Below, in pieces: positions 28,401 to 37,763 of a DNA stretch of 64,000 nt. The stretch is taken from positions 186,001 through 250,000 of the forward strand of contig JABWCP010000002.1 in assembly GCA_013360215.1 (NCBI GenBank), in the 5' to 3' direction. The notes under the pieces are model-generated. The model had not been told where the DNA came from and did not search any database. It worked only from the letters and a program-made list of their open reading frames with translations. The first letter of the stretch is position 1; the number at the start of each line of letters is the position of its first letter. The translations under genes were made by a program, and so were the position numbers. This DNA comes from a bacterium (GTDB lineage: Bacteria; CLD3; SB21).

Positions 28401-28812
28401 CCGGAATGCGTTTACTCAAAGCACGAACCGTGGTAACAAGTATTGCTTTTTCGTTATTAAGCAATTGCTCGATACTCTCCTGCCGTGCTGCTACGAAAGC
28501 CGGATTGGCTTCCCGGTCATCATAGGGTAAAAGTTCGTCTTCCGGGAATTGTAAAATCGGGATTTTGTGGGTTGTATAGTCTTGCAGCGTTGTGAGATCA
28601 TCGAGTACACGACCATACGTCAAACTGTCCGGCACAACGATAACGGATAAGCGGTTATTCACATAGGCCGACTGAGCCGCTAAAATCCCAAGCACCGCAT
28701 CCATCGAACCGACATACCCGTCCACCATGATCGTCTTCTTTTCGGCGATATGGCGAAGTAAATTTTGCGCCGATTCAGAGGATGCTATACGCTGAAGAAC
28801 TATATCAAGCAT
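25411..28812 (-). CDS. mfd: Transcription-repair coupling factor Mfd
   Basis: 1133 aa, normal family length. UvrB-homology N-terminus (about 1-330; FPEDELLPYDDREANPA), CarD/RID RNA-polymerase-binding domain (about 410-490; LKPGDYVVHVDYGIARYAGL), RecG-type helicase motifs: GYGKTEIAIRAAF, DEEQRF as the DEEQ box, TATPIPRTL, then QLRGRVGRS, and the C-terminal TRCF domain. It removes stalled RNA polymerase and recruits UvrA to the lesion. It sits between miaB and the parvulin gene with gaps of 15 and 19 bp, so it is part of the long operon from 32277. Confidence 0.98.
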   Translation of the reverse strand: MLDIVLQRIASSESAQNLLRHIAEKKTIMVDGYVGSMDAVLGILAAQSAYVNNRLSVIVVPDSLTYGRVLDDLTTLQDYTTHKIPILQFPEDELLPYDDREANPAFVAARQESIEQLLNNEKAILVTTVRALSKRIPGPRSVASYKIELQSGATFQFQYLVELLHEIGFEKQEIVDQPGTFAIRGGIVDVFPFAQQNPIRIEFFGDTIDSLRFFDVVNQRSLQKTDYLALYPKSESQTAQHDADLTDYWPQDTLVMLLEPEILQGALVKYWDEINDSYQRKSEAHSELLAPESRFLDAVSVMKKLNAFAGLYFARYSRNMDFDKINFAAHALESFNSHINLLKERLIAIRGQYKVFIACNNTGQAERLSELLDSDELASGVDFVIGVGELHEGFYTEDAQCVVFTDHQIFGRIKRTRSHRKFKTAQALRHIASLKPGDYVVHVDYGIARYAGLEKVTSGEHTEECLKLLYKNGDKLFVPLEHFSRVQKFSAEDGVTPTLHKLGSGDWDKVKARTKKTLKDIAQDLIKLYAERKSRKGFAFTPDTHMQYALEASFEFEDTPDQTKVTLDVKKDMESDNPMDRLVCGDVGYGKTEIAIRAAFKAVQDSKQAAILVPTTILAEQHFETFSSRMREFPVRIDVISRFRTTKEQKIILEKVQRGEIDILIGTHRLLSKDVQFKDLGLLIIDEEQRFGVAHKEKLRQLKATVDTITLTATPIPRTLHFSLMGGRDLSVINTPPQDRLPVKTEITQFDEDLIHDAVMKELDRGGQVYYVHNRIQSIDRITDMLNTVVPKARLAVIHGQMAPQQVEDIVHAFMKREYDILVATTIIENGIDIPNVNTIIIDQAHQFGLSQLYQLRGRVGRSNRQAYCYLLTMPMSVMPSDALRRLQAIEEFSDLGSGFLIAMRDLEIRGAGNMLGAEQSGFVNAVGFELYCQILDEAVQETRQEMNVVESGKKEEITQQAEYMPALQVHVFCDTYIPDTYVNVPSERVRIYKSLSDIISIDALNAIEQELVDRFGKLPVEAKNLLQMIEIKLMTLPLCAERLDIDENKLVLRFDVKSMSQPNMADRMKIRMNAIVKTFENLRFFQNKDFLDITFGFEWYDATKSRIISTESKEDSLVLISAKKIISQIIEL

Positions 28813-28827
28813 GTATAGAGGCTTTGA

Positions 28828-30297
28828 TTAGATATATTCGCCGAAAAGCGTGTGGCCGTCGGCACGTGCGATACGAATACGAGCATACTCACCGATGGTT
28901 TTATCGGACTTAGGAATAATGATAATCTGCCCTTTGTCAGTACGCGCGCAATAATAATTATCCGATTTGCGGCTAACTTCTTCGATTAATACTTCGCGTT
29001 CTTTACCGATCTCACGGTGCAAAGATTTTAAACCGTTTTCCTTTTGCACTTCAATTATCTGTTGCAAGCGTCGCGACTTCTCCGCTTCTGTTACATCATC
29101 GGGCATAGTATACGCTTTAGTGCCGATACGCGCCGAATATTTAAACATAAATGCCGAGTCAAATTGTACCGTACGAAACAGTTCCACGGTATCCAAATGA
29201 TCACGTTCAGTTTCCGATGGAAATCCGGTGATAATATCGGTTGAAATGGACACATCCGGAATTATGCGACGCACTGTATCAATAAGTTTAAGATATTCTT
29301 CGCGTGTATATGTACGGTTCATAAGTTCCAAAATACGATTGGAACCCGATTGCACAGGAATATGAAGCTGTTTGCAAATATTATCGCGTTGTGCGATGAT
29401 GTGCAGAAGATGTTCAGGGAAATCCTTTGGATGCGGAGAAGTAAACCGAATCCTACGCACTCCAGGCACTTCACTGACGCGATTCATCAACTCAGCAAAA
29501 TCCTTTTGTTCCGGATCACGGTATGAATTGACATTTTGGCCCAATAACCCAATTTCTGTATAACCCTGCGCTACAGCTTTGTGTACTTCTTCGACTATAC
29601 TTTCAACGGAACGACTGCGCTCCCGGCCCCGCGTATAAGGAACCACACAAAATGTGCAAAAATTATCACATCCCCGCATGATCGCTATCCACGCCGTGAT
29701 TTTACCAAGTCGCAATGGTTCAACCTGATCATACACCTCCGTGCGCGACAAACGCGTATCCATTTGAAGAGGTTTTAATTGAAAATCACGATATTCGGAT
29801 AAACTGAAGTCCTCAGCGTGTTGGGCTGGCAAGCGTATCTGTACAAGATTTTGCGAAGCTTGTTTTTTTTCTATTAACTCCGGAATTTTACGATACGAAT
29901 CCGGTCCTAAAACGACATTGACGTACGGGCGTTTGGCGTGGATTTCTTCTTCAAGATGTTTTGCCATACAACCCAAAACACCAATGATGAGATGAGGTTT
30001 CTCTTCTTTGAGTTTTTTAAATCGCGTTAACTGACCCCACACGCGCTGCTCGGCATTCTCACGAATAGCACATGTATTCATAAAAATCGCATCGGCCGTT
30101 TCATAATCATCCACTAGATCATAATCCATATCGCGCATAATGCTGGCGACCAACTCCGAATCATACACATTCATCTGACAACCGTAGGTTTCTAAATATA
30201 AACGTTTACGGCTGCCTTGGAGGCGCGAACGTACATCGGCAATGGATTCAGGTGTATGAATCTCTTCAAAGGCTGTATCGGACATGGGATTACTCAT
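28828..30297 (-). CDS. miaB: tRNA-2-methylthio-N6-dimethylallyladenosine synthase MiaB
   Basis: 489 aa. N-terminal MTTase domain with YGCQMNVYDSE and the two further cluster cysteines (FMNTCAIRENAEQR, VLGCMAK); radical-SAM motif GCDNFCTFCVVPYTRGRERS; C-terminal TRAM domain (about 425-489). The last residues are normal. It adds the methylthio group to i6A37 of tRNAs reading U-starting codons. The start is unsettled: the ATG at 30297 overlaps the upstream stop by 8 bp, and an ATG at 30285 lies just beyond it. Member of the mfd operon. Confidence 0.97.
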   Translation of the reverse strand: MSNPMSDTAFEEIHTPESIADVRSRLQGSRKRLYLETYGCQMNVYDSELVASIMRDMDYDLVDDYETADAIFMNTCAIRENAEQRVWGQLTRFKKLKEEKPHLIIGVLGCMAKHLEEEIHAKRPYVNVVLGPDSYRKIPELIEKKQASQNLVQIRLPAQHAEDFSLSEYRDFQLKPLQMDTRLSRTEVYDQVEPLRLGKITAWIAIMRGCDNFCTFCVVPYTRGRERSRSVESIVEEVHKAVAQGYTEIGLLGQNVNSYRDPEQKDFAELMNRVSEVPGVRRIRFTSPHPKDFPEHLLHIIAQRDNICKQLHIPVQSGSNRILELMNRTYTREEYLKLIDTVRRIIPDVSISTDIITGFPSETERDHLDTVELFRTVQFDSAFMFKYSARIGTKAYTMPDDVTEAEKSRRLQQIIEVQKENGLKSLHREIGKEREVLIEEVSRKSDNYYCARTDKGQIIIIPKSDKTIGEYARIRIARADGHTLFGEYI

Positions 30298-30844
30298 TGA
30301 TCAGAGAGTCCGTAAGGCTGAGTGCAATTCCAGAGAGCATGACTTCCGGCCCCAGAGTGGTAAGATCACCGGACAGCATTTCCGTATCCACATTGGCATA
30401 TAATGAGCAGGCTGCCCCTTTTTCTATCGTAAGACCGGAAAGTTTTCCATTCTGTACGCCAACAAAAGTTACTTCATTCAATAGTTCGCTGACGACATAA
30501 CCGCTGCAAAAATGAAGTTGCAGATGCGCGTTGGGTGTATATACAGTGATAAGCGTCCCCTTACGACGGCCAATCGGGATCTCCGGATATATTTCCAATG
30601 TAAGTTTTCGCCCCTCGGCCTGATTTTCAAGATACATTCTGTAATGATCGCCAAAATCCTGTTTCTCCACTCCCAAACTTTTGGCAATGCGTTCCACATC
30701 TACCGGCGACAAATTAAATTTATGTTCATCTTCTGATTTGGCTTTTTTTGTTTTGAGCGCAACGGAACGTGCTTTATCAGTTTTTTTATTTTCCGATTTA
30801 ACGCGTTTGGAAACTGCGGGTTGAGTTTTCTTTTTCTTTTTCAT
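30290..30844 (-). CDS. Hypothetical protein with Lys-rich N-terminus
   Basis: 184 aa. The first 40 residues are almost all Lys/Ser/Thr/Ala (KKKKKTQ, SKRVKSENKK), which looks like a flexible nucleic-acid- or membrane-surface-binding tail. The rest (about 45-184) is a compact alpha/beta domain with VDVERIAKSLGVEKQDFGDH, a LTLEIYPEIPIGRRKGTLITVY strand pair and GLTIEKGAACSLYA. I do not recognise the family. ATGA overlap with the upstream membrane protein gene means the two are made together and may interact. Confidence 0.75.
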   Translation of the reverse strand: MKKKKKTQPAVSKRVKSENKKTDKARSVALKTKKAKSEDEHKFNLSPVDVERIAKSLGVEKQDFGDHYRMYLENQAEGRKLTLEIYPEIPIGRRKGTLITVYTPNAHLQLHFCSGYVVSELLNEVTFVGVQNGKLSGLTIEKGAACSLYANVDTEMLSGDLTTLGPEVMLSGIALSLTDSLINE

Positions 30845-32277
30845 GATTGTGTATTTTGTGTATCTACAATTACTGCGCCTAAATCATTGTCTATGGAACG
30901 ATTTTTTCGCAGAAGTTCAGATTCTTTTAATTCCTGTTCGATTTGTGGAAACGTATAGCGTACATCCCCGTTATTATTCAATGTAGTTTCACCGTTAAAA
31001 TCTCTCAACATGCTATCCAAAGCCTCCTGGACATCGTGTTTTTTGAGAACTTCTTCCCCTTTGGATTTACCGTTGATATAAGTTACAACTTCATCCACGG
31101 TTGCTGAGGCCGACGGTATCGAAAACAAATACCGCATAATTCGTTTCCGTACATTCATCGCCCGTCGGTTTCGTTTTTGTTTAATTATAGCAAACGAACG
31201 AAACAACGGTATAATAAAGAATATCAGTGAAAAAACAAAGGGAACCCATCCTAAAAACACGCCGATCCATGGGGATTCATTCATCCATGGCATATCCTCG
31301 AGAGGCCGGTAATACGTTTTTAGAATAAGCACGGAAAAAGCCAAATTAAAAATATTCATGAAACTGATAAGCGCATTGCGTCCGGTCGTATTGCCCGTCA
31401 GTTCATAATCAGGTTCATATTCATCCCAGTAATATTCAATTGCGCCATCCTGCGCACTTTCTTTTTTTCGTGTGATCTGATCAAAGCGTCCGTAGATAAC
31501 TCCGTTGTCGGTAAACAAAATTTCGCCTTGGAATCGCACAATACAATCGGATAAAAACGATTCCGCTTTCTCCCTCGTCCAACCGGCTAATGCAATAAGT
31601 TCGGCCGGTGTTATGATCCCTTTTTCACGCCGTAGATACGCCGCCACTTCACGGGCGTTGGCTAACGGATCTATTTGAACGCGTTCCGGACCGAATACAA
31701 AATCATACACGGAGGCCATGAAGCTTTTTTTGTTTTCGTTGAGCGGTGACGGGCGGGGTGTATAGTTTTTGTAACGGTATCCGCGATTATCCACTTTGTA
31801 TCCGATATCACCGGTGATAGTACGCCAACGGAAAATGGAAAAAAACACATCAAAGATCTTACCCAAATTGACCGGCGATCGTTTACTGTCTTTGCTGGCA
31901 GCAACGGCGGCAACGACCATGGCGATCAATAGAACTAAAAAGATACCGAAATAAACGACCAACGTGATCGCGATCCAAGCCTTATAGAACCATGTAAAAA
32001 TTTTCCAAAAAATTTGGCCGATGGCCGCAACATAATCTTTCCATGTCTTAGCGCCGCGACGACGCAAGGAGGCGCCGAACCCATATATCAGATCGCCGTT
32101 TTCCGTGAGCCGCAGCCGGCAATCGTATTTTGCCATCATGGCATCTAATGCCGACTTGGCTTCATCTACGGACAATCCGGAAACGGCCGAGGCATCCGCG
32201 AGTGTAAAATCACCTTTGAATGCACTAACCTTGCTTTCCAGCAGTTTGATAGCTTTTTCGATATCAGTTTGTAACAT
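30841..32277 (-). CDS. Membrane protein with three winged-helix-like repeats
   Basis: 478 aa, family not recognised. It has three similar soluble modules: about 20-70 (FTLADASAVSGLSVDEAKSA ... RLTENGDLIYGF), about 215-265 (GIITPAELIALAGWTREKAE ... LFTDNGVIYGRF) and about 395-455 (ASATVDEVVTYINGKSKGEE ... LNNNGDVRYTF). Each is helix-turn-helix followed by a two-strand wing, all ending in the same NG-hydrophobic-Y motif. Two or three membrane helices lie at about 90-130 (AWIAITLVVYFGIFLVLLIA) and about 310-375. The modules face the cytoplasm if the orientation is simple. First gene of the mfd operon. Confidence 0.75.
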   Translation of the reverse strand: MLQTDIEKAIKLLESKVSAFKGDFTLADASAVSGLSVDEAKSALDAMMAKYDCRLRLTENGDLIYGFGASLRRRGAKTWKDYVAAIGQIFWKIFTWFYKAWIAITLVVYFGIFLVLLIAMVVAAVAASKDSKRSPVNLGKIFDVFFSIFRWRTITGDIGYKVDNRGYRYKNYTPRPSPLNENKKSFMASVYDFVFGPERVQIDPLANAREVAAYLRREKGIITPAELIALAGWTREKAESFLSDCIVRFQGEILFTDNGVIYGRFDQITRKKESAQDGAIEYYWDEYEPDYELTGNTTGRNALISFMNIFNLAFSVLILKTYYRPLEDMPWMNESPWIGVFLGWVPFVFSLIFFIIPLFRSFAIIKQKRNRRAMNVRKRIMRYLFSIPSASATVDEVVTYINGKSKGEEVLKKHDVQEALDSMLRDFNGETTLNNNGDVRYTFPQIEQELKESELLRKNRSIDNDLGAVIVDTQNTQS

Positions 32278-32300
32278 AATGTGTTCGTTTGAATGGCGAG

Positions 32301-32329
32301 AATGTATGGCACTTGATGCATAAATTCAA
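32301..32329 (-). promoter_or_regulatory. Sigma-70-type promoter of the mfd operon
   Basis: Minus strand TTGAAT, 17-bp spacer, TACATT; predicted +1 about 32294, 17 nt before the ATG of the first gene at 32277. Confidence 0.6.
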
Positions 32330-32350
32330 CCCATAAAAATACCTTTCGCC

Positions 32351-32379
32351 TTGCGCAGTATAGCCTCTTTTGATATATT
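32351..32379 (+). promoter_or_regulatory. Sigma-70-type promoter of queEDC
   Basis: TTGCGC, 17 bp, TATATT; predicted +1 about 32386. The queE ATG is at 32388, so the message is leaderless or nearly so, which agrees with the absence of any Shine-Dalgarno. Confidence 0.7.
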
Positions 32380-32387
32380 GCGCCGCC

Positions 32388-33068
32388 ATGCAAAACACTA
32401 TACTTCGCGACACACTTAAGGTCAACGAAATTTTCTACAGCATCCAGGGCGAATCTACGCACGCCGGTAAGCCGTGTGTATTTGTGCGTTTGACGTACTG
32501 TAACCTGCGCTGCACATACTGTGATACGGAATACGCATTTTATAGCGGGCGGGATATGACCGTTGAAGACGCCATTCAGACAATTCAATCATATAACTGT
32601 AAAACCGTTGAAGTGACCGGCGGCGAGCCTCTTTTGCAAGAACGTGTTTACGATTTGATGATGCGGCTCTGCGATATGGGATTTGAGGTATTGATCGAAA
32701 CCGGTGGCAGTCTTAATGTTGAAAAAATCGATCCCCGTGTACTGAAAATCGTTGATATGAAGTGCCCCTCTTCCGGTATGCAGGAAAAAAATTATTACCC
32801 TAACCTGAACAAACTATTACCGACGGATGAATTAAAATTTGTTATCGGCGATCGTAATGATTACGAATGGGCGAAGGCATTGATTGCTCAATATCCGCAT
32901 ACAAAACAAATTAATTCTATACTTTTTTCGCCGGTATTTGGCACTATCGAACCGGTTTCTATGGTCAACTGGATGCTGGAAGATAAACTTCAAACGATAG
33001 CGCCTAATATTCGTTTTCAGATACAGTTACACAAGGTGATATGGTCACCGGAAACGCGTGGTGTATAA
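32388..33068 (+). CDS. queE: 7-carboxy-7-deazaguanine synthase
   Basis: 226 aa from the ATG at 32388; a TTG six codons earlier lies inside the promoter -10 box and is rejected. Radical-SAM cluster motif CNLRCTYC with the upstream IQGESTHAG substrate block, and VTGGEPLLQ. QueE turns 6-carboxytetrahydropterin into CDG in the preQ0 route to queuosine. The stop codon shares a base with the queD start (TAATG), and queD and queC follow, so all three enzymes unique to preQ0 synthesis are together. GTP cyclohydrolase I (folE) is not in the window. Confidence 0.96.
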   Translation: MQNTILRDTLKVNEIFYSIQGESTHAGKPCVFVRLTYCNLRCTYCDTEYAFYSGRDMTVEDAIQTIQSYNCKTVEVTGGEPLLQERVYDLMMRLCDMGFEVLIETGGSLNVEKIDPRVLKIVDMKCPSSGMQEKNYYPNLNKLLPTDELKFVIGDRNDYEWAKALIAQYPHTKQINSILFSPVFGTIEPVSMVNWMLEDKLQTIAPNIRFQIQLHKVIWSPETRGV

Positions 33069-33502
33069 TGACACAAACCGTCAAAATCGCAAAAGAATTT
33101 CACTGGGAAATGGCCCATCGCCTGCCTTATCATACGGGCGGTTGTCAGAATATTCACGGCCACTCTTATATTCTATGGGTCGAAATCGAAGGACAACCTC
33201 AGGAAAACGGTATGTTGCTTGACTATGCAGAAATTAAACGAATTGTGAAACCGATGATTGACACGCTCGACCATGGTTTTATATGCAGCAGTGACGATAC
33301 GGCAGTTCTTGCGTTTCTGAACAACTCAAAATTCAAAATGACTATCGTTGATTTTTATACGACCGCTGAGAATTTGTGTTATTATTTTGCGGACGCCATC
33401 GAAAAAGAAATAATAAAATATCCTCATGTTCATTCCATGAAAATTAGAATTTGCGAAACGCGTTCGTCGTACGCCGAAATAACCCGATCCCTGAAACGAT
33501 GA
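33068..33502 (+). CDS. queD: 6-carboxy-5,6,7,8-tetrahydropterin synthase
   Basis: 144 aa from the ATG that overlaps the queE stop; an earlier in-frame ATG at 33041 lies within queE. PTPS fold with zinc-ligand histidines in FHWEMAHRL (the His after AxE) and NIHGHSY, active-site Cys in GGCQNIHGH, a LDHGFI block and the C-terminal CETRSSYAE segment with the conserved Glu. It forms CPH4 from dihydroneopterin triphosphate. The stop overlaps the queC start by ATGA. Confidence 0.96.
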   Translation: MTQTVKIAKEFHWEMAHRLPYHTGGCQNIHGHSYILWVEIEGQPQENGMLLDYAEIKRIVKPMIDTLDHGFICSSDDTAVLAFLNNSKFKMTIVDFYTTAENLCYYFADAIEKEIIKYPHVHSMKIRICETRSSYAEITRSLKR

Positions 33503-34203
33503 CAACGGATACCCATTCTACATTGGCCGTCGTCCTCGCAAGTGGCGGACTGGACAGTTGTGTCACGACGGCTATTGCGTCACAAACTCACGCGCTTGCA
33601 ATGTTGCATGTCAACTATGGTCAGCGTACAGAAAAACGCGAACTGCGCTCTTTTAACGATATTTGCAATTATTATAGTGTTCTACCCTCTCGACGCTTGA
33701 TCGTTAATATCGAGCACCTAAAGCAAATTGGCGGTTCCAGTCTGACCGATAATTCGATTCCTGTCTCATCGGCTGACCTTCATAATAAAAACATCCCCAG
33801 TTCTTATGTGCCTTTTCGCAATGCCAATATTTTAGCCATGGCCGTAAGTTGGGCCGAGACGATCAAAGCCGAAAAAATTTATATAGGCGCCGTACAGGAA
33901 GATTCCAGCGGTTACCCTGATTGCCGATCGGATTTTTTTGAAGCATACAATCAAATGATTCGGTTGGGCACCAAACCGGGTTCGGGAATTGAAATCATCA
34001 CCCCAATCATTCATTTGCAAAAGTCGGAAATTGTCCGCGAGGGACTGCATCTGAATGCCCCGCTATCGCTTACATGGTCGTGCTACCAATCGGAAGATGA
34101 GGCGTGTGGGGTTTGCGACAGTTGTGCATTACGCTTACGGGGATTTCAATCTGCGGGCATTGAAGATCCGATCTTATATCGGGTAAGACCAAAATATGAT
34201 TAG
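33499..34203 (+). CDS. queC: 7-cyano-7-deazaguanine (preQ0) synthase
   Basis: 234 aa from the ATG that overlaps the queD stop. PP-loop ATPase motif [10 protein letters not shown] at residues 10-20, the NYGQR block, and the zinc site [18 protein letters not shown] (four cysteines) near residue 200. It converts CDG with ammonia and ATP to preQ0. As the last gene of the unit it is followed by a terminator about 110 bp downstream. queF and tgt, needed to complete queuosine, are not here. Confidence 0.96.
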   Translation: MTTDTHSTLAVVLASGGLDSCVTTAIASQTHALAMLHVNYGQRTEKRELRSFNDICNYYSVLPSRRLIVNIEHLKQIGGSSLTDNSIPVSSADLHNKNIPSSYVPFRNANILAMAVSWAETIKAEKIYIGAVQEDSSGYPDCRSDFFEAYNQMIRLGTKPGSGIEIITPIIHLQKSEIVREGLHLNAPLSLTWSCYQSEDEACGVCDSCALRLRGFQSAGIEDPILYRVRPKYD

Positions 34204-34314
34204 TTGATCTGTTTGCATTCGATTTTCGTAGTATCAGTCTCGTATTAATTTAATTGAGGGAGTTTGTTGCGAGGCACTTTAGAGTTTTATACGTTCCAAT
34301 AGAGCTACCAAAAC

Positions 34315-34343
34315 AAAAAAGCCGACTTAAAATCGGCTTTTTT
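34315..34343. terminator. Bidirectional intrinsic terminator between queC and tRNA-Ser
   Basis: Stem AAAAAAGCCGA / TCGGCTTTTTT with a 7-nt loop. T-tracts exist in both directions, so it can end the que transcript and the tRNA-Ser transcript, whose 3' end is 3 bp away. The remaining sequence 34204-34314 shows nothing I can name. Confidence 0.85.
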
Positions 34344-34345
34344 GT

Positions 34346-34437
34346 TGGCGGAGAGGGTGAGATTCGAACTCACGGTACCCTTTTGGGGGTACACACGCTT
34401 TCCAGGCGTGACAGTTAAACCACTCCTGCACCTCTCC
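34346..34437 (-). tRNA. tRNA-Ser(GGA)
   Basis: 92 nt with encoded CCA. Acceptor arms GGAGAGG/CCTCTCC, anticodon loop CTGGAAA (anticodon GGA, reads UCC/UCU), long variable arm GTACCCCC-AAAA-GGGTAC typical of class-II tRNA, T-loop GTTCGAATC. It lies 93 bp downstream of gatB on the same strand. A CATATTAA/TTAATATG inverted repeat sits 14 bp before its 5' end. Confidence 0.97.
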
Positions 34438-34530
34438 GTGGCTCTTGGCCTCATATTAAACAAACGCTTAATATGAAAATATTTTTATGCGCGCGAAAAA
34501 TAGACAAGCACGCTCAATAATGCAAGGAAT

Positions 34531-35994
34531 TTATTGATTTTGCTTTTTTTCAGCGAGTTTTTGCTTCAAAATTTCATTCGTCATGGCCGGATTGGTCCTT
34601 CCTTGCGACAGCTTCATCACTTGCCCGACAAAATGACCAAACACGGCTTCTTTTCCGCCAAGATATTCCTGCAATTGTTTTTGATTCAATTCAAACATAC
34701 GATCAATAATTTTTTCAATCTCTCCGCGGTCCGTGATTTGGAGCAAACCCTTTGTTTTCACGATAGCTTCGGCATCCGCACCATCCTTCGCCATTTCTTC
34801 AAATACTATCTTCGCTATTTTTCCGCTGATCGTATTATCGGATACCATACGAAGTAATTTCCCAAGATTGGCCGGTGAAATGATAAAGGCATCGGCATCC
34901 TGTTTGCGCTCCTTCAACAAAGCCATGACCTCGCCCATAATAAAATTACTGGCCAACTTGCCGTCGCTTACGTGTTTTAGCGTTTCTTCAAAATAATTGG
35001 CTAATGATTTACTGAGCGTCAAAACGTCGGCATCATACTTAGGAATGCCGTATTGTTGAACAAACCGATCCCGACGCGCTCCGGGTAACTCGGACAAACT
35101 ACCGGCGATTTCATCCACCCAGGCTTTAGTAACACGTAAAGGTACCAGATCCGGCTCGGGAAAATAACGATAGTCATGCGCTTCTTCTTTGGACCGCAAT
35201 GCGCGTGACACACCTTGATTGTCGTCCCACAACAACGTCTGTTGGCTGACACTACCGCCATTTTGCAGAATATCTGTTTGACGGGCCATTTCGTAATTCA
35301 AAGCGCGTTCTACCGCTTTGAATGAATTCATGTTTTTAATTTCTGTTTTGGTGCCAAATTTTTCCTGACCTACGGGACGCATCGATATATTGACATCACA
35401 CCGCAAGCTGCCCTCTTCCATATTTCCATCACAAATTTCCAAATACTGTACAGTCTGGCGAATTTTGGTCAGATATGCGACAACCTCAGCCGGAGTCCGA
35501 AAGTCTGCTTCCGTTACAATTTCTATCAAGGGCGTACCGCAGCGGTTAAGATCAACAAAGGTTTTTTCGCCGCCGGTGAGGGCATCGTCGTGGATAGATT
35601 TGCCCGCATCTTCTTCCATATGTATGCGTTTTATGCGAATACGCTTTACGGCTTCGCCGACTTCGATATCCACCCATCCGTTTTCACATAGAGGTTTGTC
35701 AAATTGGGATATTTGATAACCTTTAGTCAGATCCGGGTAAAAATAATTTTTTCGAGCAAAAATGCTTTCTTCGGCGATAACGCAATGCGTAGCCAATCCC
35801 ATACGAATGGCAAAATCTACCGCTTTTTTATTGAGCACCGGTAACGCACCGGGCAATGCCAGGCAAACCGGACAAGTTTGCGTATTGGGCATCGCACCGT
35901 ATTTGGTGCTGCAGGTACAAAACGCTTTGGATTGGGTAATAAGTTGAGCGTGAACTTCCAGACCCATTACCGGTTCATATTGTATATCGGACAT
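34531..35994 (-). CDS. gatB: Asp/Glu-tRNA(Asn/Gln) amidotransferase subunit B
   Basis: 487 aa, full length. GatB N-terminus GLEVHAQLITQSKAFC with zinc-binding pairs CTCS and CPVCLALPG, then LFARKNYFYPDLTKGYQISQ-type block, and a C-terminal YqeY/helical tail (about 335-487) that grips the tRNA. With GatA and GatC it converts Glu-tRNA(Gln) or Asp-tRNA(Asn) to the amide forms. gatA and gatC lie elsewhere. It follows purA by 10 bp, suggesting one transcript. Confidence 0.97.
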   Translation of the reverse strand: MSDIQYEPVMGLEVHAQLITQSKAFCTCSTKYGAMPNTQTCPVCLALPGALPVLNKKAVDFAIRMGLATHCVIAEESIFARKNYFYPDLTKGYQISQFDKPLCENGWVDIEVGEAVKRIRIKRIHMEEDAGKSIHDDALTGGEKTFVDLNRCGTPLIEIVTEADFRTPAEVVAYLTKIRQTVQYLEICDGNMEEGSLRCDVNISMRPVGQEKFGTKTEIKNMNSFKAVERALNYEMARQTDILQNGGSVSQQTLLWDDNQGVSRALRSKEEAHDYRYFPEPDLVPLRVTKAWVDEIAGSLSELPGARRDRFVQQYGIPKYDADVLTLSKSLANYFEETLKHVSDGKLASNFIMGEVMALLKERKQDADAFIISPANLGKLLRMVSDNTISGKIAKIVFEEMAKDGADAEAIVKTKGLLQITDRGEIEKIIDRMFELNQKQLQEYLGGKEAVFGHFVGQVMKLSQGRTNPAMTNEILKQKLAEKKQNQ

Positions 35995-36004
35995 ACTATT
36001 CCTC

Positions 36005-37291
<1,287 letters not shown>

Positions 37292-37301
37292 TCAGACAAA
37301 A

Positions 37302-37336
37302 AATAACCCAAAACCTATTGCAGATCTTGGGTTATT
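37302..37336 (-). terminator. Hairpin, probable terminator after the STAS gene
   Basis: Arms AATAACCCAA / TTGGGTTATT around a 15-nt loop; on the minus strand a T-rich run follows. The long loop makes it weaker than the other terminators here. It lies between the STAS gene stop and purA. Confidence 0.55.
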
Positions 37337-37358
37337 ATGTTTAAAAATAATTTAATTT

Positions 37359-37697
37359 TTAGACAAAACTTTTAACCCCGTCATCCACAGAATCGTATTG
37401 CTTAAATACGGTCGCCAATTTTGTTATTTGAAATATCTGTTTGATTTTCGGAGACAGATTGGTCAAGCGTAAATCACCGCCGTTATTTTTTACCGTAGTC
37501 AGATTGCTGATCAAAATACCCAAGCCTGAGCTATTGATAAGATCAACGGATTGCATATTAACGACAAAATTCTTTTTTCCCTGCTTTATGCGGGTATGAA
37601 TTTCATCATTAAGCTGCGTTGCATCCGGGCCGCCCATGATGTTGCCTTTTAATTCCAATACGACAACGCCGTTATTCTCTGCAATATTGTAATCCAT
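37359..37697 (-). CDS. STAS-domain anti-sigma factor antagonist
   Basis: 112 aa from the ATG at 37697, which has AGAGG nine bases upstream; the longer frame has no ribosome site. One STAS domain (VVVLELKGNIMGGPDATQL, then DLINSSGLGILISNL with the serine that is phosphorylated in SpoIIAA-type proteins). Such proteins release a sigma factor or control a partner by switching phosphorylation state. No anti-sigma kinase is encoded beside it, so the partner is elsewhere. Same strand as secDF, 66 bp downstream of secF. Confidence 0.9.
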   Translation of the reverse strand: MDYNIAENNGVVVLELKGNIMGGPDATQLNDEIHTRIKQGKKNFVVNMQSVDLINSSGLGILISNLTTVKNNGGDLRLTNLSPKIKQIFQITKLATVFKQYDSVDDGVKSFV

Positions 37698-37763
37698 AGC
37701 GGTAACCTCTAAATTGACTGGCGTAACATAAACCAAAAAAGCATCACGATCAAGCGCAGATTA

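Noticed and set aside
34452-34475. CATATTAA/TTAATATG inverted repeat before tRNA-Ser
   Set aside because: Too AT-rich and weak for a terminator; no -35 box fits to make it a clear promoter.
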